A DNA stretch of 64,000 bases from Iodobacter ciconiae (GCF_003952345.1 NZ_CP034433.1:3534001-3598000); one strand, 5' to 3'. Counted from the stretch's first letter, positions 10,699-20,618 are shown. A program made the numbers and translations. Notes: generated by a model not told the origin, from the letters alone.

Positions 10699-12315
10699 AT
10701 GCGTAGTGTAAAAAGTATGTTTCTGGTGCTGGGTGTATTCGTAGTGCTGACGCTGGTGTTATTGGTCTGTGTCGTGATTTTGCTAAGGGATAGTGCTGAC
10801 ACGCATAGCCAGGCGGAGCTGCAGCGCTATAACTCTTATCTGCTTGCTGATGAGCTTAGGCAAAGCTCGGATGATCTGACTCGTCTGGCGCGCAGTTATG
10901 TCATTACCGGAGATGACAAGTATGAAAGGCAATACCAGGATGTTCTTGATATACGTAATGGAAAAAAACCCAGGCCTCAGGAGTATCAGCGTATTTATTG
11001 GGATTTCAAGGCGGTCAGTGATCACTCACCCCGGCCCGATGGTCAGCAAATTGCATTGCAGGAATTAATGAAGCAGGCCGGTTTTACAGAGGCAGAGTTT
11101 GCCAAACTGAAAGAAGCACAGGCTAATTCCGATGGCCTGGTTAAAAGTGAAACTATTGCTATGAACGCGGTGAAAGGGCGTTTTGCTGATGAGGCGGGGG
11201 GCTTTACTAAAGTGGGTGAACCAGATCTAAAACTCGCGGCTAATCTGATATTCGGCGATGCGTATCACCAGTACAAGGCTCAGATAATGCGCCCGGTTGA
11301 TGATTTTTTTGTACTACTGGGAAAAAGAACGTTAGTGACCGCTATTGATGCAGAGCAAAATGAGCTGTTTTATCTGCAAGTGCTGCTGGCGATGATTTTT
11401 TTATTCGGCCTTGGTTTATTGTTTGTGCTGACCTGGATGTATTACCACCTGATACGGCTATTGGGGTGCGAGCCGAGGGTGGCTTTGCAGATTGTGCAGG
11501 AAATTGCTGCTGGAAACTTGAATGCACAATTTAGTGTGAGTCACAGTCAGAGCCTGCTGGGGGCTCTGGATGGAATGAATCAGCGGTTTCGCAAAGTAAT
11601 TGGCGGTATTAGGACGGCATCGGGGGTGTTGGCGATTACCTCGGAGCAGGTTAATGCGGCGGCACAACGTTTATCGCAAAACTCATCCGAGCAAATGGTT
11701 AGCATTGAAAACACCAGCGAAGCGCTTAAAGAAATTAACTTCACGGTGGGACGCAATAGTGAAAATGCCAAAATGACAGAGGGCATGGCCGGTCAAGCGG
11801 CCAGTGATGCAGAAAAAGGTGGTGATGCAGTTAAGCAAACGGTGGATGCAATGCGGCAAATCGCCAGAAAAATTGGAGTTATTGATGATATTGCCTATCA
11901 GACCAATTTACTGGCGCTAAATGCTGCTATTGAAGCTGCCAGAGCGGGTGAAAATGGCAAAGGTTTTGCTGTGGTGGCATCCGAAGTTAGAAAACTGGCT
12001 GAGCGCTGTCAGCGGGCGGCTCAGGAAATTAGTGATTTGGCCGCCAATAGTGTGGGGCAGGCCGAGGCGGCAGGATTGCTTCTTGAAGATATTGTTCCGG
12101 CAATTCGTAAAACCTCTTTACTGATTAAGGAGATCTCATTTGCTTCTCAGGATCAGGCGCTGGGAATTGATAGCATTACCAATTCGGTAGAGCAGCTGAC
12201 TGAGGGAACCCAGGCCAATGCCAGCGATGCCGATTCACTTAGCAGCGCCGCACAAGAGCTGGCAGAGCATGCCCGGGGGCTTGAGAAAAGTATCGGGTTT
12301 TTTCAAGGGAAATAG
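10699..12315 (+). CDS. Methyl-accepting chemotaxis protein
   Basis: A 538-residue chemoreceptor with a transmembrane segment at about 8-29, a periplasmic sensing region of roughly 185 residues, a second segment at about 222-245, a HAMP-like linker and a cytoplasmic signalling domain. The hairpin tip [20 protein letters not shown] begins near residue 395 and is followed by [19 protein letters not shown], the CheA/CheW contact region. No NWETF-type CheR/CheB tether is present at the C-terminus. The ligand is unknown. It is a single gene, with no che genes nearby. Confidence 0.92.
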   Translation: MRSVKSMFLVLGVFVVLTLVLLVCVVILLRDSADTHSQAELQRYNSYLLADELRQSSDDLTRLARSYVITGDDKYERQYQDVLDIRNGKKPRPQEYQRIYWDFKAVSDHSPRPDGQQIALQELMKQAGFTEAEFAKLKEAQANSDGLVKSETIAMNAVKGRFADEAGGFTKVGEPDLKLAANLIFGDAYHQYKAQIMRPVDDFFVLLGKRTLVTAIDAEQNELFYLQVLLAMIFLFGLGLLFVLTWMYYHLIRLLGCEPRVALQIVQEIAAGNLNAQFSVSHSQSLLGALDGMNQRFRKVIGGIRTASGVLAITSEQVNAAAQRLSQNSSEQMVSIENTSEALKEINFTVGRNSENAKMTEGMAGQAASDAEKGGDAVKQTVDAMRQIARKIGVIDDIAYQTNLLALNAAIEAARAGENGKGFAVVASEVRKLAERCQRAAQEISDLAANSVGQAEAAGLLLEDIVPAIRKTSLLIKEISFASQDQALGIDSITNSVEQLTEGTQANASDADSLSSAAQELAEHARGLEKSIGFFQGK

Positions 12316-12392
12316 AGTTTCATCAGAGGGAGCTGGGCGTTGTATCTTGGCCACTCCCGATTTTCAGTTCTTAACTTTTCGATTTTAGATAT

Positions 12393-13817
12393 TTACTCCT
12401 CATCCGGCATAATGCTTTCGGCGTAATCAAACAGAGCAGAAAGAATATCAGCCTGCTGCTCATTGACGTTTTCCGATAGCGTATCAATCGCATCGCCAAA
12501 GGCTTCTAAGGTTCGTGCTCCGCTGGCACCGTCAAATAATCTGGCCGCACGATGCTGCTCCCAGCGGCGTAGTTCGGCAGGGCTCAGGCTGAGAGGGAAG
12601 TTTCTGGCGCGGTAGCGGAAAAACACTTCTTCAAGGCGGCGGTCTTCAAAACTCACCCGCTCTTTTGCCAGCTCTTCGGGGCTAAAGTGGCGGAGTTTGG
12701 CCAGTAGGCGTTTATCGTTATTGCCAATAAAGCCGCCATATAAATCTTCATCCACATCGGCTTGGGCATGCTCGCTGGTAAATACCTGCTGCCAGATTGC
12801 ACTCATATCGGGAGCGCTTTCGGCGATTTGGGAGTGGGCTAAGGCCTGCTCTACATCGATATTCCAGTGGGTGGCCCGCTCGCTGCTTAAGGTTTTGAGA
12901 TTACCGATCACAATCGGGGACTTATTAATATGAATGCTTTTAATCGGCAGGCGGGTGACACCATCCGGTAAATCAGCCGTTTTGCTGAACATGCGCAGGC
13001 GTATGGTTTCGGCATCCAAAGTGAAAATCTCACTCGGATCAAAAGCTAAATCCCATACGATGACTTCGTTTTTATTGCTGGGATGCATGGCGAGAGGCCA
13101 GACTAGCGCAATGCAGCCGCGCTCGGCAGAAAACATGCCGCTGATATGCAGAAAAGGCTTGCTGTTAGGCAGGCCGATTTGCTCCAGTACTTTGTCTTTT
13201 TTGCGTAGTGAAAAGCAAAAATCGAATAGCTTAGGTTGTTTATCTCTGATCAGCCGCGCCAGCGCAATGGTGGCACGGACATCCGACAGCGCATCGTGAG
13301 CTGCTTCGTGGCTGATGCCGTTGGCCTGGGTGAGGTGCTCCAGTTTGAAGGATGGGCGGCCATCGTCGTGTGTGGGCCAGACTATGCCTTCGGGGCGCAG
13401 CGCGTAGGTGGTGCGTACCACATCGAGTAAATCCCAGCGGCTGCAATCATTTTGCCATTCACGCGAGTAAGGCTCGATCAGATTACGCCAGAACATAAAG
13501 CGTGTGACTTCATCGTCAAAACGAATGGTGTTGTAGCCCAAAGACACGGTTTCGGGCGTGGCCAGCTCCGCTTCAATACGGGCGGCAAATTCAAATTCAT
13601 CCATGCCATTTTCTAAGCAATGCTGTGGCGTAATGCCGGTCAGCAGGCAGGCTTCCGGGTCGGGCAGGTAGTCGGGGGCGGGTTTACAGAAAATATTCAG
13701 TGGCTTGCCGATTTCATTTAGCTCTGCATCGGTGCGAATGCCGGCAAACTGCGAAGGGCGATCACGGCGCGGGTTGATGCCAAAGGTTTCGTAATCGTGC
13801 CAGTAAAAGGTATGCAT
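12393..13817 (-). CDS. sbcB: Exodeoxyribonuclease I
   Basis: A 474-residue 3'-5' exonuclease of single-stranded DNA, acting in mismatch repair and recombination. The DEDDh exonuclease domain opens with FYWHDYETFGINPRRDRPSQ (Asp 8 and Glu 10 bind metal), followed by LGYNTIRFDDE and HDALSDVRATIALARLI. The C-terminal half is the SbcB-specific SH3-like and helical region that wraps the DNA (IHINKSPIVI, FRYRARNFPLSLS). Length matches the E. coli enzyme. Stands alone. Confidence 0.96.
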   Translation of the reverse strand: MHTFYWHDYETFGINPRRDRPSQFAGIRTDAELNEIGKPLNIFCKPAPDYLPDPEACLLTGITPQHCLENGMDEFEFAARIEAELATPETVSLGYNTIRFDDEVTRFMFWRNLIEPYSREWQNDCSRWDLLDVVRTTYALRPEGIVWPTHDDGRPSFKLEHLTQANGISHEAAHDALSDVRATIALARLIRDKQPKLFDFCFSLRKKDKVLEQIGLPNSKPFLHISGMFSAERGCIALVWPLAMHPSNKNEVIVWDLAFDPSEIFTLDAETIRLRMFSKTADLPDGVTRLPIKSIHINKSPIVIGNLKTLSSERATHWNIDVEQALAHSQIAESAPDMSAIWQQVFTSEHAQADVDEDLYGGFIGNNDKRLLAKLRHFSPEELAKERVSFEDRRLEEVFFRYRARNFPLSLSPAELRRWEQHRAARLFDGASGARTLEAFGDAIDTLSENVNEQQADILSALFDYAESIMPDEE

Positions 13818-13916
13818 ATAGATAGAGCCTCAAAGAATCGCTACCCAATTATAAGGCTTTTGACTTTGCATGGCGTTGTAAACGAATACACCTCAGCGGA
13901 AGCGCCGCCTCCATGC

Positions 13917-14011
13917 AAAACCTATTCTTGAAACCACATGGACATCGAGAGTACGGAGTTTTACGGAGAAAACCTTGTTTGTGTTTTTCTCTGTGTTTTC
14001 AAGATTTGGGT
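13917..14011 (+). repeat. CACRGAG-type inverted-repeat element between sbcB and the TIGR03790 gene
   Basis: The ends are AAAACCTATTCTTGAAA at 13917 and TTTTCAAGATTTGGGT at 13996-14011, inverted copies with a few changes. The body carries degenerate heptamers (CATCGAG, TACGGAG, TACGGAG, and CTCTGTG inverted). It lies 26 bases from the next stop codon. Confidence 0.7.
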
Positions 14012-14037
14012 GAGTGGTATGGTGTTACCGTGGGGAT

Positions 14038-15072
14038 TTACTGCTTGCGAGGGCTAAGGCTGCGAAACGGCGCCGCCAGCGGGTCGCCAATAAATACGCC
14101 CTGAGCAGGCCATTCCACACTTTTCCAATAGGCTTCTACTGCCGTGGCTCCAGCCAGATAGTGGTAAAGCAAAACCTGCGGGTGAGGGAATTTTTGCGGA
14201 TAAGAATACGGCTCGCTTACCGTGCCGTAGCTGGCCGTTGCACCGGCTTCCAGCCATTTTAAGCTGCTCATCTGGCTGCTGTCGGTTAGCATGCCACCAT
14301 AGGAAGTCAGGTGATCAGCCAGCGCCCCGGGCAAAAACTGCAGGGTTTCCAGCTTATCTACCTTCGTTAGCCCTGTTTGATAAAGCAGCACATCTTTCTT
14401 ATTACTGAGGGCATCGCTGGCCAGATTTTCTATTCTGACTGGGGGGTGTTGCAGGGTTTGGTTTTTAGGGAACAAGGGCGCTCTGGCGCTGCGTGTTGCA
14501 TCGCTTGTCGTTAAATAATAAGCCGTGCCCCGTGGAAAACTCCCCCAGGCCTCTGCACCACGATCAATCAGCTTTTTAGCCTCGGTCAGATTATTGGCCG
14601 CCAGCATCATGCTGGGGCGAATGGCTAAATCGTTAAAAGGCTGGGTGCTGGTGTGGTTAAAGTAAGGTGAGGCGGGTGTAGGTTTGCCACTATTTTGACA
14701 CAGCCCCTCTTTATACCCCAGCGTAAACACATAGGTCATTCCAAGGCAATTTACCCGATAGGGTTTGGTCCAGGCGAGCGCCAGTGCCTGAATATGCACG
14801 GGCAGTGCCGCATCCAGCTCAGCCTTAGCTACTGCAAATTCACCTTCACTGACCCAGCTGCGATCAATGGGCAGGCTAATTTCAAAAATCTGCTCGGCTT
14901 TTAAATCATGCTTTTGAGCGTAATAACGGGCAATTTCGGCAGAGAGTGGATCATTACGATTTACTACTACTGCCAATTGTGTGGCATTGAGCTGATAAAA
15001 AGGCAGCTTAGGCGGGGCAGCCCAGAGCGATACAGAAATAAATAAACTGATAAGGCCGGAGAGTGGCTTCAT
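14038..15072 (-). CDS. TIGR03790-type exported protein
   Basis: 344 residues with an N-terminal Sec signal peptide (MKPLSGLISLFISVSLWAA). It has features of the TIGR03790 family: an early LAVVVNRNDPLSAEIARYYA, then AWTKPYRVNC, SSLKWLEAGATASYGTV and a late AYWKSVEWPAQGVFIGDPLA. The family is often found in genomes with PEP-CTERM/exosortase systems and has no known activity; parts recall peptidase C25-like folds. It is divergent from a PEP-CTERM gene here, which fits. I see no proof of catalysis. Confidence 0.72.
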   Translation of the reverse strand: MKPLSGLISLFISVSLWAAPPKLPFYQLNATQLAVVVNRNDPLSAEIARYYAQKHDLKAEQIFEISLPIDRSWVSEGEFAVAKAELDAALPVHIQALALAWTKPYRVNCLGMTYVFTLGYKEGLCQNSGKPTPASPYFNHTSTQPFNDLAIRPSMMLAANNLTEAKKLIDRGAEAWGSFPRGTAYYLTTSDATRSARAPLFPKNQTLQHPPVRIENLASDALSNKKDVLLYQTGLTKVDKLETLQFLPGALADHLTSYGGMLTDSSQMSSLKWLEAGATASYGTVSEPYSYPQKFPHPQVLLYHYLAGATAVEAYWKSVEWPAQGVFIGDPLAAPFRSLSPRKQ

Positions 15073-15434
15073 AGTAAGAAACCCGAGTCTTTAAATGGGG
15101 CTGATGTTATGCCATGCAAAGTTGGAATGCTAGCTAGTTCTGCTATCTGTTTTTTAAAACCGGTGTGTTTATTTGCAACAAAAATCTGTGATGTTTCATT
15201 TTACTTTGTGAATAAATGATGACTCTAAAATAAGGCCTAAAGAGTCATTTTTTTCAAAAAAAAATTTTTTATTGTTTTTAAAATGTGAAAACACATTTCA
15301 CATAGACATAAACAGCCCTTATTAAATTTACACTGAAATACTTATATTAATAAATCATGATGGCGATGCTTGTATATTACTGGTGTTTTTGTGTTAGCTT
15401 TCTGACTTTGTAATAATAATTGGAGCCATTTGCA
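15073..15434. other. AT-rich divergent intergenic region
   Basis: A gene-free region of about 360 bases upstream of both the TIGR03790 gene and the PEP-CTERM gene. It is very AT-rich, with an A/T homopolymer block at about 15249-15272. It must hold both promoters. I looked for a sigma-54 -24/-12 pair, common for PEP-CTERM genes, and found none with correct spacing. Confidence 0.5.
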
Positions 15435-16016
15435 ATGTTAAAAAAACTTACGCTTGCAGTTTTATTTGTCTCTTCCGCTTCACAGGCGGCCGTATTTGAT
15501 TTTAGCGGCAGCATCAATACCCATAAAGATATTGTGAAGCTTGGGTTTACCTTAAATCAAAGTAATACAGCCGTAAAAGTCTGGACTGATTCATTTCGTG
15601 CTGGTGTGAACTTTGATCCGATCACTGCCGTATGGAAAAAATCAGGTCAGGAGTGGAATTTAATCGGCCAGAATGATGACGATTCCAGCATTGCAGCCGG
15701 GCAAACCCGTTTTGATTCAGGCTTGCAATTTGCAAGCCTGAGTGCTGGTGAATACCTGTTTACGATTGCAACTTTTAATAATTTTGCGCTTGGCACAGTG
15801 CTTGGCAGTGGTTTTAAGTACGATCGTGAAGCACCGATTCGCCTGGAAGACTGGAGCCAGCCAGCAAATGCCCTCAATATGGGCAAAAACTGGAGTGTAC
15901 ATCTAAGCGGAGTAGATACGGTGACTCCGGTGCCAGAGCCAGAAACGTACGCGCTGATGGGCATGGGGTTGATTGGATTACTGGGAGCGGCCCGCCGCCG
16001 CAAGAATTTAGGCTAA
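15435..16016 (+). CDS. PEP-CTERM sorting-domain protein (FxDxA-type)
   Basis: 193 residues from ATG 15435, preceded by TTGGAG at 15419-15424. A Sec signal peptide (LTLAVLFVSSASQA) leads into a small beta-rich secreted domain. The C-terminus has PVPEPETYALMGMGLIGLLG then AARRRKN: the PEP motif, a membrane segment and a basic tail, recognised by exosortase EpsH/XrtA. The protein is likely exported and processed at the envelope with exopolysaccharide. Exosortase itself is not in this window. Confidence 0.9.
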   Translation: MLKKLTLAVLFVSSASQAAVFDFSGSINTHKDIVKLGFTLNQSNTAVKVWTDSFRAGVNFDPITAVWKKSGQEWNLIGQNDDDSSIAAGQTRFDSGLQFASLSAGEYLFTIATFNNFALGTVLGSGFKYDREAPIRLEDWSQPANALNMGKNWSVHLSGVDTVTPVPEPETYALMGMGLIGLLGAARRRKNLG

Positions 16017-16050
16017 TCTCTGCCTGATTTGCAGCAAAAGCCCAGCCTTA

Positions 16051-16746
16051 TGAACTGAGCCCTTAAGTTAGACAGGGTAAAAATCAACTGGCCAAGGGCT
16101 GAGTTCTGTATTGCACAGGACTCAGCCCTTTTAATTTCTGCTTGATTCGGTTGTGGTTATAGTAATGCATATAATCCGCGATGCTTTGCTCTAGTTGTTC
16201 AAGACGAGTGAATTCTTGACATGCTTTGCACCATGCCTTTTTCTGCTAATTGCTGATGATACTTTGCCATTTGATATTGCCAGCCCTGGTCTGGATGCAA
16301 GAGTGGATTTTCATCCATCCCCAGCTTAGCGATCGCCTTTTGCAGCATCCGAGCAACCAGTGCAAATACTGGTCGACGCGCCATTTTAAAGGCAATGATT
16401 CCCCATTGTACAAATCCAGCACCGGCGACAGATAAAGCTTTTCTCCCCGCTCATTAAATTCGGTCACATCTGTCACCCACTTCTGATCCGGCTTATCCGC
16501 ACTAAATTGTTATTGCAATATATTTGGCGCGATTTTGCCGCATTCACCCTTGTATGAACGGTACTTTTTAGGCCGAACGCACGACTTCAAGCCCAGCTCT
16601 TGCGTTAAACGCTGAACCGTTTTGTGATTCAGCCATTGGCCTTCTTTTCTCAGCGCCAGCATGATCCGCCGATAACCATAGCGCCCTTTATGCTCAGCAA
16701 ATAGTGCTTTAAGCTGCGTTTTGACATTCTGATACTTATCGCTCAC
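16051..16746 (-). mobile_element. Decayed IS3-family (IS150-like) insertion sequence remnant
   Basis: The right end TGAACTGAGCCCTTAAGTTAGAC at 16051-16073 (quoted in part: TGAACTGAGCCCTTAAG) is an IS150-group terminal repeat. It is followed on the minus strand by the ruined orfB. No orfA and no matching left end can be found upstream of 16746, so the element is truncated as well as mutated. Confidence 0.75.
16084..16746 (-). pseudogene. IS150-type transposase orfB, multiply disrupted
   Basis: The HTH_21 part (GRYGYRRIMLALRKEGQWLN, then VRPKKYRSYKGECGKIAPNI) ends at a nonsense codon near 16512. The DDE core resumes as [20 protein letters not shown], shifts frame near 16410, continues as [17 protein letters not shown] and [20 protein letters not shown]. 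It then loses about 20 residues including the catalytic Glu segment before resuming as LEQSIADYMHYYNHNRIKQK. Two of three DDE residues remain, so it is dead. Confidence 0.85.
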
Positions 16747-17152
16747 CGCTAGCGTCAGTTTTTGTTAGTAGAAGGTGCTACGCGGCAATTGCTTTGCTAA
16801 AAATTGTACGGCTACCTTTTACTACATGATTTAATTTACAAACCATCATCTGAAGACCTAATACAGCACAAAAAAAGGTTCATGTAATATAAAGGGTTAC
16901 CTCTAAACCCTTGGATTTATAATTACTTTTGATCTTCTTACCCCTTTCGCCACTGCTTTTAAACAGGATCAGCGCTTTTTTTTCCTTCAGCGAGGCGATG
17001 GTGTGGCATGGGATGAGCAGCTTTTGCTGGGATGAATTAACAGACACGACTTCCTGCATAAGCGTCGTTAGCCTATGCCAAGGTAAGCAATGACTGTATG
17101 GCTACACAAGACCAATGTTCAAAATGAGTGATGCAGTGCAAAGGAAATAGCC
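16747..17152. other. Gene-free stretch between IS remnant and the type VI module
   Basis: About 400 bases with no convincing gene. A 33-codon open stretch without a start ends at 17036 and could be the tail of a lost gene, but I recognise no homologue. The final 20 bases hold AAGGAAAT, the ribosome-binding site of the next gene. Confidence 0.4.
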
Positions 17153-17926
17153 GTGTTTAAAAAATATCTATGCGTATTGTTTGTGCCTTTATTGTTTGCC
17201 TGCCAGAAAGAAATTTCATCGGATGAAGAAGCGGTAGCCGCCGCCAGTAAAGTGCCGGCTGATAGTGTGTCTGTCTCAGTAGATGAGGTGAATTACAACG
17301 CCGATTTAGAAATTAAATACACGGCATTTGATGTATCTGGCGGCGGCTCAACAGAAGCGATCGCCGGGGGGATTGTTGTGCCGTTAGCAGCAGGCGGTGC
17401 CAAAAGCTGCTGCGTCAATCTGCCTAAAGTCTGGCGGCCAGGAATCAAAATCAAGGTGGAGTGGCAGGAGGCAGATAAGGAAATTCGCCCTGAAATTTAC
17501 CGGCAGGCACTGGAATTACCCCGCTATCAAAAGCCAGGCGACGTGTATCTGGTGTTTTACCCTGAGCATCAACTGGAAGTGATTGCCTCACACGTAGAGC
17601 CCTCACACCCGGATTGGCCAGGGAAAATAAAAGAGCCTCCGCTGGAAGCATGTCTACAAAAAAATACTAAGAAATTTTGTATGCAGTCATTGCCGAAGTA
17701 TGGGTGGGGAACTCCAGACTGGAAAGCAAATAATATGAGAGAAACATGTAATGAAAAAGGCCGAAAATCTGAATTAAATTTTTGGAAGATGAATAGCCTT
17801 TCTAAGCCTGAGCTTGATGAAGAAATAAAAAATAACAAAAATTCATGCTTATTAATGCAAAAAGAATGCCTAGAGAAATGGAATGTTTCAAATAAGAAAA
17901 TGTGTTCATTTGAGTATGAGGATTAA
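17153..17926 (+). CDS. DUF3304 lipoprotein, probable immunity protein of a type VI lipase
   Basis: 257 residues from GTG 17153 with AAGGAA upstream. The signal peptide ends in LLFAC, placing lipidated Cys at residue 17. The DUF3304 core is visible: VNYNADLEIKYTAFDVSGGG, CCVNLPKVWRPGIKIKVEW and PRYQKPGDVYLVFYPEHQLE. A second Cys-rich half (about 165-257) follows. DUF3304 lipoproteins are found beside DUF2235/Tle1 phospholipase effectors and are thought to protect the periplasm from them. The lipase starts 2 bases after its stop, supporting an effector-immunity pair. Confidence 0.82.
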   Translation: MFKKYLCVLFVPLLFACQKEISSDEEAVAAASKVPADSVSVSVDEVNYNADLEIKYTAFDVSGGGSTEAIAGGIVVPLAAGGAKSCCVNLPKVWRPGIKIKVEWQEADKEIRPEIYRQALELPRYQKPGDVYLVFYPEHQLEVIASHVEPSHPDWPGKIKEPPLEACLQKNTKKFCMQSLPKYGWGTPDWKANNMRETCNEKGRKSELNFWKMNSLSKPELDEEIKNNKNSCLLMQKECLEKWNVSNKKMCSFEYED

Positions 17927-17928
17927 CA

Positions 17929-19788
17929 ATGTCTGCTCGTTTTAGTGAACTTTGTCGCCAAGACTCGTTAGCGTTGCTTAATAAAGAACGGCTAATTCAA
18001 TTTAAGAACTTAGACATCCCATCCTGCCTCACCTGCGAAGAAGACATCTTTCTTGGCTTTTTTTTCGATGGCACCAACAACAATAAATATCGGGATACGC
18101 CTGAATACTGTCACAGCAATGTAGCCCGTTTATACGAGGCTTATCCGGGCAAGGGCACAATGTCGCAACTGACCTTATCAGGCGGTAGCGTAGTCAAACC
18201 GGATGAGCCTTATCTGAAAGGGCGAGGAATAGATCCGTTTTTGTATCGTAAAACCTATATTCCCGGCGTTGGTACGCCGTTTAAAAAGCTGGGGGATAGC
18301 GGTGAAGATATGGATAAAACAGGCGGACTGGCCGCTGCCATGCATGCGGAAGTCAGAATATGCTGGGCTCTGCTGCAAGTAAGCAACCATATTGCTGCCG
18401 CCTTACTGAAAGAAAACCTAACCGACCCACTTGAAGACGATGGCAAGCTAGCGCAAAAAATGATGGATCACTGGTATGGGGCGCAAAAACCGCTGCCACC
18501 CACGCTTAAAATACGCCCTTATCAGTCAACGCCGGATCAGTGGTCTGAAATACCGAACCCAAGAGCAGATTTTAGCCGGGCGACGGTGCTGGCTAAACGC
18601 AGCCAGGCATTGCACGAAAAAATCAAAATAAGGCTGGCCAATCAACCTACATTACGTCGGGTCAGGGTTTCAGTATTTGGATTTTCACGAGGAGCGGCAG
18701 AAGCCCGTACATTTTGCAACTGGCTGTTAAATGCCTATGGTGGCGGGGTTGGCGGGATAGCACTGAGTATCGATTTTTTGGGTATATTTGACACGGTAGC
18801 ATCGGTAGGGATTGCCAGAGCTACACCGGGAGCTGATGGCCATTATGCATGGGCCACCGAACAGAATTTAAGCGTTTCTCCCAATATTAAGCGTTGCGTG
18901 CATTTAGTTGCTGCGCATGAAGTAAGGGCTTCGTTTCCGCTGGACTCGGTGGGAAATGGCAGCAACCTAAAAGAGGTTGTTTATCCCGGAGTGCACTCTG
19001 ATGTCGGAGGGGGATATTTACCGGGAGATCAAGGGCGGGCGAGCGGTAAAGGAAGCGAGGGAGATCAGAAAAAAATTTCACAAATTGCGCTGGCCCAAAT
19101 GTACCGCGAGGCACTCATGGCGGGTGTACCGATGACTTACCCAAGCGACTGGAAGGGCTTTAGAGAGAGCAATTTTAAAACTGACGGCCAAACCATTCAG
19201 AAATTTAATGATTATGTAAACGCTACAAGCCAGCTCACAGTTTTGGTGAGTAAAGCCAGCCCGGCCGTAATGGATCCGATGTGGCCTGTTGAGCGTCAGC
19301 CTTCAATGCCCTTGTTAAAAATAATACATCAGCACTATGGCTATTTTTTGCAATGGCGTCGCTCCATTCTGGGACATGCTCATGAGCAAGAGAGCCTGAA
19401 TACATCGACTGCCGCCTCTAAGGCACAAGATATTGTAGATTTTAAAGTAACGGATCAGCAGCTCAGGCAGGAACTAGATTTTTTACAGAATCAATCATCA
19501 GTTAAATATTTAAACTCAGATGATCCAGTGATTGAAAACATACTGGGAAAAATAAAGCCCAATCCAAGCAGCATCCCTGTTTCAATGATATTCGCTAGTT
19601 TGAGTTTACTGGCTCGTAAATCTGTTATTGATGTGATGAAAGACAAGCAAAAAGAGTGGGACGGGGGAATAAAGGCATTGTGGGCAGGCAACTGCCCGGA
19701 AGCCTGCGTGCCTTTCTTTGAAACGCTGATGCATGATTCCAGAGCATGGTTTAAACCACTAGGGTCTGTTGACGTTTCACATCGGTAG
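17929..19788 (+). CDS. Tle1-family type VI lipase effector (DUF2235), truncated by an insertion sequence
   Basis: A 619-residue frame; the first 611 residues are native and the last eight are IS-encoded. It has the DUF2235 alpha/beta hydrolase: FFFDGTNNNKY at 45-55, the lipase elbow GFSRG at 251-255 (nucleophile Ser 253), FDTVAS with Asp 288, and YPGVHSDVGGGY with His 356. HDSRAWFKP near residues 602-610 is a typical late Tle1 motif. Tle1 enzymes are phospholipases injected by type VI secretion into rival cells. The C-terminal 99 residues lie beyond the insertion at 20621-20920 in the same frame, so an intact parent of about 710 residues is inferred. Whether the truncated protein still works is unknown. 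Confidence 0.88.
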   Translation: MSARFSELCRQDSLALLNKERLIQFKNLDIPSCLTCEEDIFLGFFFDGTNNNKYRDTPEYCHSNVARLYEAYPGKGTMSQLTLSGGSVVKPDEPYLKGRGIDPFLYRKTYIPGVGTPFKKLGDSGEDMDKTGGLAAAMHAEVRICWALLQVSNHIAAALLKENLTDPLEDDGKLAQKMMDHWYGAQKPLPPTLKIRPYQSTPDQWSEIPNPRADFSRATVLAKRSQALHEKIKIRLANQPTLRRVRVSVFGFSRGAAEARTFCNWLLNAYGGGVGGIALSIDFLGIFDTVASVGIARATPGADGHYAWATEQNLSVSPNIKRCVHLVAAHEVRASFPLDSVGNGSNLKEVVYPGVHSDVGGGYLPGDQGRASGKGSEGDQKKISQIALAQMYREALMAGVPMTYPSDWKGFRESNFKTDGQTIQKFNDYVNATSQLTVLVSKASPAVMDPMWPVERQPSMPLLKIIHQHYGYFLQWRRSILGHAHEQESLNTSTAASKAQDIVDFKVTDQQLRQELDFLQNQSSVKYLNSDDPVIENILGKIKPNPSSIPVSMIFASLSLLARKSVIDVMKDKQKEWDGGIKALWAGNCPEACVPFFETLMHDSRAWFKPLGSVDVSHR

Positions 19789-20618
19789 CCATAAAAATGC
19801 GCACGCCATGGCTATGACACTTTCATAATTTCGCTTCAACTTGTCATATCGGAATGCCACTGCGCGGTAATGCTTCAATCGCGCAAAAGCATTCTCGACC
19901 AAATGTCGATAGCAATACAGCCCACGATCTAGATCCACATTCCCTTTGATTGAATTACGTTTTCTGGGAATCACTGATCGCGCACCCTGCGCAGAAATCA
20001 GTCCTCGAAGGTACTCACTATCGTACCCCTTATCTGCGATGATCACTTCGGCTGAAGGCAGTTGGGCAATCAGCTCTGGGGCGGCAGTACAATCATTAAT
20101 CTCGCCTCCGGTAATTTCGAAGGCAATCGGCAAACCATAAGCATCTACCGCCAAATGAATTTTGCTGGTGTTCCCTGCACGGCTTTTGCCAATCGCTTCA
20201 GATTGATCGCTGGCCGCCCCGGCGCTGTGTTGATGCGCCTTGGCATAGCTACCATCAATGAATACCCATTCAAAATCGGGGTCGATCAGTAAGGCTTTGA
20301 AAATATTGAGCCATTTCCCAGCTACAGACCAAGCATTAAAGCGTTTATAGACTGAATTCCATTCACCAAAGGCGCTGGGTAAATCCCGCCACGGGCAGCC
20401 AACGCGCATGCGGTAAAACATTCCTTCGACGGTAATTCGTAAATCAGGCTTGTTGTAAATGGTGTGTTGAAGCAGAATCTTTTCTAGCTTCGACCAAAGC
20501 TCGTTACTGAGCATTAATCGGGGCATCGCAAACCTGTAGGGGAAATGGTGTAGGAACCTGAATTCTGCGGGTTTGCATCCGTCATTGCATGACTTTAGCT
20601 TGAAACGTCAACAGACCC
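19762..20618 (-). mobile_element. Intact IS5-family insertion sequence (857 bp)
   Basis: The 18-bp ends GGGTCTGTTGACGTTTCA (19762-19779) and TGAAACGTCAACAGACCC (20601-20618) are perfect inverted repeats. A TA dinucleotide flanks both sides, consistent with a 2-bp target duplication in CTAG, as in the IS427 group of the IS5 family. It carries one intact transposase gene and is inserted in the lipase gene. Perfect ends and an intact frame suggest recent arrival. Confidence 0.93.
19777..20526 (-). CDS. IS5-family transposase
   Basis: A 249-residue DDE transposase in one uninterrupted frame. The N-terminal DUF4096-like region (GMFYRMRVGCPWRDLPSAFG) precedes the catalytic core: FIDGSYAKAHQH (first Asp), VIIADKGYDSEYLRG (second Asp) and HLVENAFARLKHYRAVAFRY (Glu). 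Its stop codon lies inside the left terminal repeat. Many IS427-group elements need a frameshift to make transposase; this one does not. It is transcribed opposite to the lipase it interrupts. Confidence 0.94.
   Translation of the reverse strand: MPRLMLSNELWSKLEKILLQHTIYNKPDLRITVEGMFYRMRVGCPWRDLPSAFGEWNSVYKRFNAWSVAGKWLNIFKALLIDPDFEWVFIDGSYAKAHQHSAGAASDQSEAIGKSRAGNTSKIHLAVDAYGLPIAFEITGGEINDCTAAPELIAQLPSAEVIIADKGYDSEYLRGLISAQGARSVIPRKRNSIKGNVDLDRGLYCYRHLVENAFARLKHYRAVAFRYDKLKRNYESVIAMACAFLWLPM

Noticed and set aside
15361..15376. Possible sigma-54 promoter before the PEP-CTERM gene
   Set aside because: GG is present but the GC that must follow 10 bases later is absent.
16937..17036. A 33-codon open stretch ending just before the DUF3304 gene, possibly a gene tail
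   Set aside because: It has no start codon context and I could not match it to any family, including VgrG; too short to support.
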